Of a stretch of DNA of 64,000 nucleotides, positions 55,141-64,000 are shown in pieces. A program made the translations under genes and the position numbers. The stretch covers positions 29,008,813 to 29,072,812 of the forward strand of contig NC_081541.1 of assembly GCF_901000735.1 (NCBI RefSeq), read 5' to 3'. This stretch comes from Corylus avellana (taxonomy: Eukaryota; Streptophyta; Magnoliopsida; Fagales; Betulaceae). How positions within the stretch are numbered: position 1 is the first letter of the stretch; the number at the start of each line of letters is the position of its first letter. Below the pieces are notes generated by a model, which worked only from the letters and a program-made list of their open reading frames with translations, did not search any database and was not told the DNA's origin.

Positions 55141-57358
55141 TTAAAGACGTGGACTCTGAGATGAGCTGAAGCCTTCTGCAATGGTTACAGAACAACCTTT
55201 GGAAGACAATGTTGTACTAGAAACTATACTCTCAGTGGTGCTGATGGAAGCATCCATCAAAGGCCATGTGAAGAAAGGTTTGAATGGGGGAACATGAGGG
55301 GCCGACATAGTTCCACCTATAATCTGGCATATAGCCTGCGCTTGAGGCTTCTCACTGGCAATGGGATGTGAACATGCCAGTCCCAAAAACAAAAGCCTCT
55401 CTGCTTCATCAACCACATACTCATTGTGGAGCCTCCCATCTACAGCTTCTTGAATGTTTCCTTCACGATGCAACATCCAAACCCAATCAACCAAGGAATA
55501 CAAACGTTGATGGTGATCAATCCCGGTCCCAGGACTTCTGCCACACACTACCTCTAGTACGGCTGCACCAAAACCAAACACATTAGATTCCGGTGTAGCT
55601 TTCCCTGTGTGGAAGCACTCTGGAGCAACATAGCCCATGGTGCCGGCGACTCCAGGTAATCCTAATTCAGCATAAGAGTTCCTTCCATTGTCTAAGGCTC
55701 GAGCAAGGCCAAAGTCACTCAGGCGAGCTTGGTAGTCGGAGTCAAGCATGATGTTGCTGGCTTTGAGGTCACGGTGCAAGACCTTCTGGTTATACTCATT
55801 GTGCAAATAATTCAGTGCTGATGCTACATCTGCTAGTATCTTGTATCGACGTTCCCAATTCAAAGTGTTGGGGTTGGAAGCCTCATAAAGGTGTTTGTCA
55901 AGACTACCATTTGGCATAAAGTCGTACAACAATAGTAGCTTCCCCTTGTCATAGCACCACCCTTCACAAAGACTACCTATTAGAGAGGTGATCAAGGATA
56001 TTGAGAAGTATAACTTTATTGAAGCCAATGCTTAGCAGAGAATATCAATTGATTAGCTGCATATATCTTTGAAAAAGGGAAGAAAAAAGTAACAAGAAGA
56101 AGACAGAAAGAAAATTGTAGAGAAGGTTACCAATTAAGCGAACAAGATTTTTATGGCGAAGGCAGTAAATGATGGTGAGCTCAGCCAAGAAATCATCTTT
56201 GCCTTTGATTTTGTCTCTGGAGAATTGCTTTACAGCTATTTCAGTAGCAGTATCATCATCCTTGATATTCAGAATTCCTTTGTAAACAATTCCAAACCCA
56301 CCTTCACCTAGCCTCATACTCTCATGGAAGTTGTTGGTAGCCTTTTTTACATCCTTATATTTGAATTCCTTGGGCATCTCAGGCAACCAAGTCAAGCTCT
56401 TATCAAAAACGTTAGACTCCTCATCACTTCTTCTTCTTCTTCTTTGATTCTTCAGATATAGAACACCGCATAGGGCCAACAATATCACACCTGCAGGGAC
56501 TCCTACCCCCAGACCTATCTTCAACCAAATCAAATCACTTTCGTTATTTAGAACATCTACCTCTAAGCTCCACTTCAAGACACAATGCAACTCAATCTGG
56601 GGATAATTACCTGTAGAAGCAGCAAACCCAAAAGTACGATTGTTGATTCACATAGTTTTTCAGGTTTATAGTCTCGCTGAGAAGAGGTTTTCAGGCTTTT
56701 GTTCCCCTTGTTTCGCCATGTAAGCCTCCATTAGCTTGGACCTGCCATTATACTGGACCCGGACAGAGTGATTCGTGCTTACTTCGGGGGACAATTCAAT
56801 ACCATGAACATCAAGAGAGAGTCTTGTTTGATCTAACGGAGTTGATGCTAAGCCCAATATGATTGCATCAGGATCGTAGTCTTGCTTTTCTGTATCAAAT
56901 TCTATAGCCACGATCCGGTTAGTATGGTTACCATCGGTGGCAGCATTAGTGAGGCTGAGCCATTGCCCGAAACTTGCTGCAGGCATCGTCATATCCGGGG
57001 CTGTGAGAAAGGCAAGACCTTCACCAGTCATCCAGTTCGGCTCTTTGTAAATGTTTATGTCGAAACTTGAGATGAAGGAGGCCTGGTCGTCATTAGACGA
57101 CCACAGCTTGAAAGGCTTTGAATACATAACGCGGCTGGCCTTTTCAGTGAGTTTGTCGAGTTTGCTGATTGAGTCTGGGGTTATCTGAAGGGCTCCGTAA
57201 ACAATGGATGACTCCCCTTCAAGCTGTAAGTAATTGTTATCCTTAGTCTGATCAAATACATCAAACGTGAAATTATTCGGCCCTGAAAAGGATGGTGCAG
57301 CTTGTATGTCAACCAGATGCAAAAGGCTGAAAAGGATAATTGCAACATTGATACTCAT
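55141..57358 (-). pseudogene. LecRK-A: L-type lectin receptor kinase, degenerate tandem copy
   Basis: Exon 1 is 57358-56131 and exon 2 is 55961-55141, matching LecRK-B throughout. The lectin frame loses one base at about 56690 (after KPE) and gains a T at about 56630, so about 60 bp are read out of frame, giving SARL-stop; downstream the original frame returns. The metal loop reads DYDPDAIILG where LecRK-B has DYDPDDNHIG, so the Asn ligand is gone. The TM segment and kinase follow (GEGGFGIVYKG, HRDLKASNIML, DFGLARAL, APE), but ATPESNVFGFG has Asn where subdomain IX normally has the conserved Asp. Signal peptide present. Probably a pseudogene; the homopolymer indels (AAAA, TTTT) should be checked against reads. 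Confidence 0.82.
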
Positions 57359-57399
57359 TTCGTTTGAGTTCAAAGCTGCAGATGGGGATCAATGAGCAT

Positions 57400-57850
57400 G
57401 AGCAGAGCACTTAACTACCTTCGTCGCACTTAACTATATTAAATTATTTAAATATAATTTTGTAAAAATTTAATTTAATTTAAATTTAGCAACGTGTCAA
57501 TATTGACACGTTGCTATTTCTTGACTTTAAATTTAGCAACGTGTCAATATTGACACGTTGCTATTTCTTGACGTGTGAAATGTGCCACGTCACTAAATAT
57601 TGACGTGGCACATTCAACACGTCAATAAAATAATTATTGACATGCCACTTTTGTCACGTAAAAAACTATCCATTTTTTTGTAGTGTTCTCTCATATATTA
57701 CTACTCATTGACGTGTCAAATGTGCTACGTCACTAAATATTGACGTGGCACATTCAACACGTCACTAAAATAATTATTGACGTGCCACTTTTGTCATGTC
57801 AAAAACTATCCATTTTTTTTTGTAGTGTTCTCTCATATATTACTACTCCG
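57400..57850. mobile_element. CACTA-like remnant with tandem repeats in the LecRK-A promoter
   Basis: The LecRK-B upstream region continues directly where LecRK-A has this extra DNA. Inside are two copies of a unit of about 55 bp (GCAACGTGTCAATATTGACA) and two of about 140 bp (AATGTGCCACGTCACTAAAT ... CCATTTTTTTGTAGTG). TTTTTTGTAGTG is the reversed form of a CACTACAAAAAA terminus. The duplicated terminus suggests slippage or a double insertion. Confidence 0.65.
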
Positions 57851-58136
57851 AGACTATAGATTCTTGTCTTTTCTGGTATATATTTATCTGCATATCCATC
57901 ATTTCTTTGATCAATATTCACCAAAGAATGGTGGAGTTCGACAGTTTTGGCATCAGGAGTCGATAGTTCCACAAAGGCGGCGGTCATTTTGAAAAGTACG
58001 GCCATGGAATGGTATAACCACTCAACGCGAAAGGCCGCTATACACGAGGAAAATGATCATGAGATGTTGAAAAACAAGTCGAGCAAAGAAAAGTTAGGAG
58101 AAAGGAAAAGTTGTTTCTTGGTTACTAATACAGTAA
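57851..58136 (-). promoter_or_regulatory. Displaced upstream region of LecRK-A
   Basis: Matches LecRK-B upstream DNA (63195-63310), for example CATTTCTTTGATC and TTTGGCATCAGGAGTC (TTTGGCATTAAGAGTC in B). The insertion at 57400-57850 has moved it away from the start codon. Confidence 0.6.
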
Positions 58137-58145
58137 TAAAAGTTA

Positions 58146-58676
58146 TGGGAAACTTCAGTAAGCCCCCAAACTTCTAGCCGATTTGATGAGCACTTCTTGA
58201 ATTACCAAAACTCTTACTTAGGTCCTCTGAACTTTGGTTTGCTCTCACTTTGGACCCTTCTGTTAGTTTTCAACGTTAAAGTCAAACAATTTGACTTTTT
58301 ATGCCCATTTTACCCTCAACCAAAACTACGTCGTTTTGGGCTCCAAAACTACACCGTTTTGGACTTCAAAACTACATCAGCACCCAACCCAAAACAACGT
58401 CATTTTAAACATAATATTAAAAAATAAATAAAAAAGAAGAAGACCAAATCAGGTGCCAAAATAGGGTGACTGGACCACCCCAGTCTGGGGGTGGTCAAAC
58501 CACCCTCATGGCCAAGGGGGGTGGCCGGACCACCCCCAAAAGGCCAAAAAAAAGGGGCAGGGGACTGGCGCCACTTAACCACTCTCACAACCACCCCCGT
58601 GATCGGTCTTTTTGTTAAAAAATGTGGTCCAGCCACCCCATTTTGGCCAAAGGTCTTTTTCTTTTTATTTTTTTAT

Positions 58677-58719
<43 letters not shown>

Positions 58720-59005
58720 TTTTCTTTTAAAATAAATAATTAATTAATTAATGCCTAAAACAATGTTGTTTTGGGCTGGGTAGGTGTTGTAGTTTTAGAG
58801 CTCAAAACGACGTAATTTTGGGATGAGTGTAAAATGGGCATAAGAAATCAAACTGTTTGACTTTAACATTGAAAACGAACAAAAGGGTTCAAAGTGAGAG
58901 CAAACCAAAATTCAGAGGGTCTAAGTGAGAGTTTTGGTAATTCAGGAGGTACTTGTCAAATCGACTGCCGATTGGGAGTTTGGAGGGGCTTACTGAAGTT
59001 TTTCC
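58146..59005. mobile_element. Mutator-like MITE (860 bp)
   Basis: An exact 9-bp TSD TAAAAGTTA (58137-58145 and 59006-59014) with inverted repeats of about 220 bp: GGGAAACTTCAGTAAGCCCC at the left, GGGGCTTACTGAAGTTTTTC at the right. A 9-bp TSD plus long TIRs is the MULE pattern. The centre has GGTGGCCGGACCACCCC-type palindromes and a TA tract. No transposase. Confidence 0.9.
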
Positions 59006-59014
59006 TAAAAGTTA

Positions 59015-60480
59015 CAAAAGTTGAATTCTCACGCTCCTGCTCCCCCTCACGTGTGGATTTAAATGCTCCTTAATATTTGAGATCTAACATATGAAATATT
59101 TAATTGAAATGAGAAATAAATAACGAAAACATGATTCAAACTTAGAACATTTGTTATGATATCATGTTAAATTATCACTTATCCAAAAAATTTAAGCTAA
59201 TAGAAAAAAAAAAAGATTAAAAAAAAAAAAGAATTTACTCATTTAATTTATGTTCTAATTCCAAGCTCCTAGCCGGTGCGTACAAGTAAGCGGGATTTGG
59301 CTGTTATGATGAGACCATTCAATAAGACAAAAGATGATAGTAATGGCCATGTGATTGCAGAATTAAAGGCATTCAAACTAACGTGTTTGAGTTTGGAGAC
59401 ATTGACTAGTCTTTCCCCAAAATTAAACGCTAATCAATTCAAGGCCTTTTCCCTTCCTCAATTCTTAATCCATCCAAAGTCCTTTGCAAAGAAGATTCCC
59501 AGAATTCAAAGCATAAAATGGTATGTTCTACAGAAAATGCAGTTGGGAAGACATCAATTTTTTCTTTGAAAAGTGGTAGCCAGCCATCAAATTATGACCC
59601 TTATCTACGACACTTGGGGCCGCCAACTTTGTCTACTGATAATAAAATGGGTCATTTTTTTCTTTTCTTTTGTTTTTATTTTTTATTTTTTTATTATTAT
59701 AAACAAACAGGAAGGGACGATGAAAGTGACTACTTTACCTAAACATGATAATAAGCATGTATCTACATATATTTTTACCGTATTTTTATACCCTAGTTTC
59801 TTTACACAGAGAATAGATGATAACTTGATATTTTTGTAAAAAGACTCGAACGTGTTAAACAGATTGGTTAGTAGACGTCGTAAAATTAGGGTTTTTACAA
59901 AAAGTTCAAACGTTTTGTGAAACAATCAAATGGAGCAATGTTGCACAGAATGTTCGAACATTGCTTTAAATGATCGAACAGTGGCAATCTGCATGTAATG
60001 AAATGTGACTATGGAAAGAAAGTTAGGACCTTTGAAGTTTTAGTGGCACCTGATTTACTCTTGTTTTCGTGACGGTTTGTGTATTACAAGTCATTGCTGA
60101 TGGAGAAAATCACGGTGGTGGAAAAAATAATTTCATGATTGCATGCTGAGTAATCTCTAATTGTATGAGTTCCATTTGATAGACGAAATTGCAAATGCTG
60201 GTGCATATGGATATGGCATACTGTATAGCTGCCAAAAAAAATTTGTTCCTTCGAACTTCATATTAAGAGATTACATGGGATATGAGTACTCCCATTAACC
60301 TATATTGCAAGTATGAATCTCACTAGAAAATGCAGGGGTAATAAGCCTAAGGTTGAATTTGTAGACAATTGAGAATGTTATTGCCATATTCAAAACTTAC
60401 TAAGCAGAACAAATGGGTATCTTACAAAAACATTCCATTTTAATGCAACAGAAAAATGACTACCAACTCCAGGAGCTTAA
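59015..60480. other. Intergenic DNA between the two receptor kinases
   Basis: No gene I can support. 60240-60480 is the 3' flank of LecRK-B, duplicated at 54805-55140. Confidence 0.5.
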
Positions 60481-63099
60481 TTAAAGACATGAACTCGGGG
60501 ATGAGCTGAAGCCTTCTGCAGTAACGTTAACAGAACAACCATTGGAAGACAATATTGTGGTAGAAACTGTACCCTCAGCGGTGCGGAAGGAAGCATCCAT
60601 CGAAGGCCATGTGAAGAATGGTTTGAATGGAGGCACATGAGGGGCCGACATAGTTCCACCTATAATCTGGCATATAGCCTGTGCCTGAGGCCTCTCACTG
60701 GCAATGGGATGTGAACATGCGAGTCCCAAAACTAAAAGCCTCTCTGCTTCATCAACCACATACTCATTGCGGAGCCTCTCATCTACAGCTTCTTGAATGT
60801 TTCCTTCACGATGCAACAGCCAAACCCAATCAACCAAGGAATAGAAGCGTTGATGGTGATCGATCCCGGTCCCGGGACTTCTGCCACACACTACCTCTAG
60901 TACAACTGCACCAAAACCAAACACATCAGATTCTGGTGTGGCTTTTCCTGTGTGGAAGCACTCCGGAGCAACATAGCCCATGGTGCCGGCAACTCCAGGT
61001 AATCCTAGTTCGGCATAAGAGTTCCGTCCATTGTCTAAGGCTCGAGCAAGGCCAAAGTCGCTCAGGCGAGCATTGTAGTCGGAGTCGAGCAAGATGTTGC
61101 TGGCTTTGAGGTCCCGGTGCACAACCTTCTGGTCATACTCATTGTGTAAATAACGCAATGCTGATGCTACATCTGCTAGTATCTTGTATCGACGTTCCCA
61201 ATTCAAAGTGTTCTGGTTGGAAGCCTCATATAGGTGTGTGTCAAGACTACCATTTGGCATAAAGTCGTACAACAATAGTAGCTTTCCCTTTTCATAGCAC
61301 CACCCTTCACAAAGACTATATATTAGAGAGTTGATCAAGGATACTGAGAAGTAGAATTTTAATCAAGTAGAATATCAATTGATCAGCTGCATTTATCTTT
61401 GAAAAGGAAATAACAAAAGGACTGCACAATCTAGAGAAATTTGTGCTGATATATATGTTTAAGTGTCGTCAGTTAGAACCTATTAATAATACTTGTGCTT
61501 TCCGGATTGCTAACAATTTGAGAAACGAATATGAAAGTGCTCCTTTGGTTCCTGTCCGAGCAAGTCCTGGGCAACCAACACCCCTGTTCGGACAAGTGGG
61601 TCTTATAGGACCTCTCTTCTAGATTGCTAGCTAGCAATGTGGACAGCAAATTGCTAGGAATCCAAATCCCCCATGACCAACATGGCATCAAAATTCAAAA
61701 ATCAGATAACACATGCTGCTTTGCTATAAAGCTTGTGGTGATCTTTGAATAATTTGATGAAATAGGAATTTCAAGTTGTGATAGAATGTCCTTCCAAAAA
61801 AAAAAAAAACTAATAACAAGATTATAGAAAGAAATAAAGAACATTGAAGAGAAAGTTACCAATTAAGCGAACAAGATGTTTATGGCGAAGGCGGTGTATG
61901 ATGGTGATTTCAGCCAAGAAATCATCTTTGCTTTTGATTTTGTCTCTGGAGAATTGCTTTACAGCTATTTCAGTTGCAGTAGTATCATTTTCTATATTCA
62001 GAATTCCTTTGTAAACAATACCAAACCCACCTTCACCCAGCCTCATACTCTCATGGAAGTTGTTGGTAGCCTTCTTTACATCCTTATACTTGAATTCCTT
62101 GGGCATCCCAGGCAACCATCTCAAGCTTTTATCAAAAACGTCTGACTTCTCATCACTTCTTCTTCTTCTTCTTCTTCTTCGCTTGTTCACATATAGAACA
62201 CCGCATAGAACCAACAATATCACACCTGCGGGGACTCCTACCCCCAGACCTATCTTCAACCAAATCAAATCACTTTCCTTGTTTAGAGCATCTATCTCTA
62301 AGCTCCATTCTATGACACAATTCTTCTGAATATGTGGATAATTACCTGTAGAAGCAGCAAACCCAAAGTAAGATTGTTGACTCACATAGTTTTTCAGGTT
62401 TATGGTCTCTCTGAGAAGAGGTTCTTCAGGCTTTCTTACCCCTTGTCTCTCCATGTAAACCTCCATTAGCTTGGTCGTGCCATTATAGTGGACCCATACT
62501 TGGTAATTGGTGCTTGTTTCTGGAGACAAAGTGATATTATGAACATCAAGAGAGACAGTCTTGTTTGATATAACAGAGTTGATGTTAAGGCCAATATGGT
62601 TGTCATCAGGATCGTAGTCTTGCTTTTCTGTATCAAATTCTATAGCCACGATCCGGTTACTCTGGTTTCCATTGGTGGCAGCATTGGTGAGGCCAAGATA
62701 TCCCCCAAAACTTTCTGTAGGCATCGAGGCATCCGGGGCTATAACAAAGGCAAGACCTTCCGCAGGATTCCACCTCGGCACTTTCTCAAGGTTTATGACA
62801 AAACTTGATTTGAAGGAGGTAGGGTTGCTGTCTTCGGACGACCACAGCTTGAAGGGCTCTGAATACATAACTCGGCCGGACATGTTAATGAGCTTTTCGG
62901 GTTCCTTGATTTTGTTTGCAGTTACATGAAGGACTCCTTGCAAACTGGTTGAATCCCCATTAAAGGTTAAGAAATCGGCATCCGTCGAATCATCAAATGG
63001 ATCAAACGCGAAATAATTTTTTCTAATGGATGGTGCAGCTTGAATGTCAACCAGATGCAGAAGGCTGAAAAGGATAATAATAGCAACGGTGATATTCAT
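60481..63099 (-). CDS. LecRK-B: L-type lectin receptor kinase, class IX-like, intact
   Basis: Exon 1 is 63099-61860 and exon 2 is 61304-60481, joined GT-AG within the Gly codon of LVRLIG-WCYEKG, giving 687 aa. Signal peptide about 1-22; legume-lectin domain about 23-265 with metal-binding E154, D156 and the DPDDNHIG loop; TM helix about 279-304 followed by an Arg-rich stop-transfer. The kinase is about 346-620 with GEGGFGIVYKG, K381, H476-R477-D478 (HRDLKASN), DFG at 496-498, GTMGYVAPE and SDVFGFG. All catalytic residues are present, and RD-type kinases are usually activated by phosphorylation. Plasma-membrane receptor; class IX members act in immunity and cell-death signalling in other plants. 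The ligand is unknown. Paralogue of LecRK-A, same orientation. Confidence 0.93.
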
Positions 63100-63320
63100 C
63101 TTGTTTTACTTCTTTTTGAGGAGGAGAAGCAGAGGGTATATATATTTCAAAGCTGTAGATGGAGATCTATGAGCAGAGTAGTTTAGCATCTTGTCTTATA
63201 TGTTTATCTGCATCCACCATTTCTTTGATCTTTCCTCATTAGAATAATGAAGCGGGCGTCTGGTTGTTTGACAATTTGGCATTAAGAGTCAATAAAAGCA
63301 ACTTGCACGCCCAAAATAAA
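63100..63320 (-). promoter_or_regulatory. LecRK-B upstream region
   Basis: A TATA-like run (GGGTATATATATTTC, about 63135-63149) lies only about 40 bp before the ATG on the minus strand, so it may not be the functional box. The rest matches the displaced LecRK-A promoter at 57851-58010. Confidence 0.5.
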
Positions 63321-63639
63321 AAAGTACAAGGCAGAAATAGAAGGTCGTGGCACTAGGTCGCCATACACTAGCAGTCTAGCAAGATGATGACTAGAATGTT
63401 AAAACAATTTTTGGTTTGGGAAAGATTGAAAAGGAAGGTTCTAAAGAACGTTGAACGAAAAGAGTCCCGAATGTAAAAAAAAAAAAAAATTGAGAGTCAA
63501 GTTACCCAACACGCATCAGTCAATGTATTATGTGGTTTGTAAACATCAAAACACTTGTGTAAATTCACCATTGATGAATGAAAATGATCATCTTATTACC
63601 TGTTTCTATACTCGTGTATTATAGTGGCTGGAATATCCA

Positions 63640-64000
63640 CATCTTTAGTCACTTTGGGATGGCCTGGGTGATGCCTAGACGGGTATTTGATTTGCTAGCC
63701 TGTTGGTGGTCTTCTGGGCGGAGGAGTGCTGCGGTTTGAAAGATGGTGCCTACGTGCCTCTTTTGGTGTTTATGGCAGGAAATGAATAATAGGTGCTTTG
63801 AGGACTTGGAGAGGTCTTTTGAGGACATTTTATCCTCTTGTTTTCATACTTTGTATCTTTGAACTGTAGCATATATGTCCCCGTCGTCGATTAGTTATGA
63901 TGATTTCTTTGCTCGCTTTTCTTTTTCTAGTTAGGCAATCATTTCGTATACTCTCGGTGTACTTTGGGGTGCCTTACGCTTTTAATAAGATTGATTATTA
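63640..64000 (+). mobile_element. LINE (L1-type) 3' end, running to the window edge
   Basis: Broken plus-strand frames resemble the C-terminus of plant LINE ORF2 (TCLFWCLWQE, NNRCFEDLERSFEDIL), followed by a 3' UTR (CTCGGTGTACTTTGGGGTGC) and an AT tail. The 5' part is absent, as in most LINE insertions. Confidence 0.65.

Noticed and set aside
57799..58005. Minus-strand frame with a kinase-like IYSLGVVIYE phrase
   Set aside because: Only a short resemblance, with no other kinase motif around it. The segment aligns with the LecRK-B promoter, so it is non-coding.
59573..59839. Overlapping plus-strand frames of 74-97 codons at 59276-59839
   Set aside because: No recognisable motif, AT-rich codon content, no promoter or splice context; left as intergenic.
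60681..61109. 142-codon plus-strand frame opposite LecRK-B, also seen opposite LecRK-A
   Set aside because: Shadow of the kinase domain; conserved only because the sense frame is.
1..64000. CRISPR arrays, bacterial operons, riboswitches, tRNA or rRNA genes
   Set aside because: The DNA is plant nuclear. Box A/B pairs seen belong to SINEs, and I could not fold any segment into a complete tRNA cloverleaf.

Overview
The window is nuclear DNA of a flowering plant, very probably a dicot. Genes carry GT-AG introns and plant TATA boxes, and the families present are plant ones: germin-like proteins (GLPs), an L-type lectin receptor kinase, a P-class PPR protein, a plant mTERF and a RING-H2 protein. 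Most of the remaining DNA is AT-rich and made of plant transposons (Ty1/copia, Ty3/gypsy chromovirus, solo LTRs, hAT, Mutator-like MITEs, SINEs, LINE tails). A woody rosid would fit, but the species cannot be read from the sequence.

Layout. (1) 1-33000 is a GLP cluster. GLP-1 (737-1542, minus) and GLP-4 (26699-27533, plus) look intact. GLP-3 (9949-10362, minus) is a 5'-truncated remnant. GLP-5 (31735-32544, minus) has a one-base frameshift. A chromovirus (4525-9907) sits in the 3' region of GLP-3. Its 5' half has been replaced by a truncated copia element (about 10360-23018), whose LTR holds a second copia element (10416-18613), which itself holds two solo LTRs. The GLP-3 promoter survives on the far side of this stack (23018-23578) as an inverted repeat of the GLP-4 promoter (25300-26519). 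An orphan GLP distal promoter lies at 28010-28330. A broken adenylosuccinate synthase pseudogene lies at 29841-30719.

(2) 33000-48900 is mainly transposon debris: three hAT elements, one hit by a 1.9-kb solo LTR inside its terminal inverted repeat, a second small solo LTR, several MITEs, SINEs and a LINE fragment. The only credible gene here is a RING-H2 protein (42543-42968, minus).

(3) 50700-53700 is a head-to-head PPR / mTERF pair. As I recall, the same neighbours occur in Arabidopsis (At4g38150/At4g38160), so this is probably the conserved chromosomal backbone.

(4) 54800-63300 is a tandem duplication of an L-type lectin receptor kinase. The upstream copy (60481-63099, minus) is intact. 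The other (55141-57358) has a compensated pair of frameshifts, a damaged metal-binding loop and a changed kinase residue, and its promoter region has been invaded by repeats. The window ends in a LINE 3' end.

I see no undescribed multi-gene system. The most informative content is structural: nested insertions that can be ordered by their target-site duplications (TSDs), and rearrangement of the GLP cluster. All alignments and mismatch counts were done by eye.
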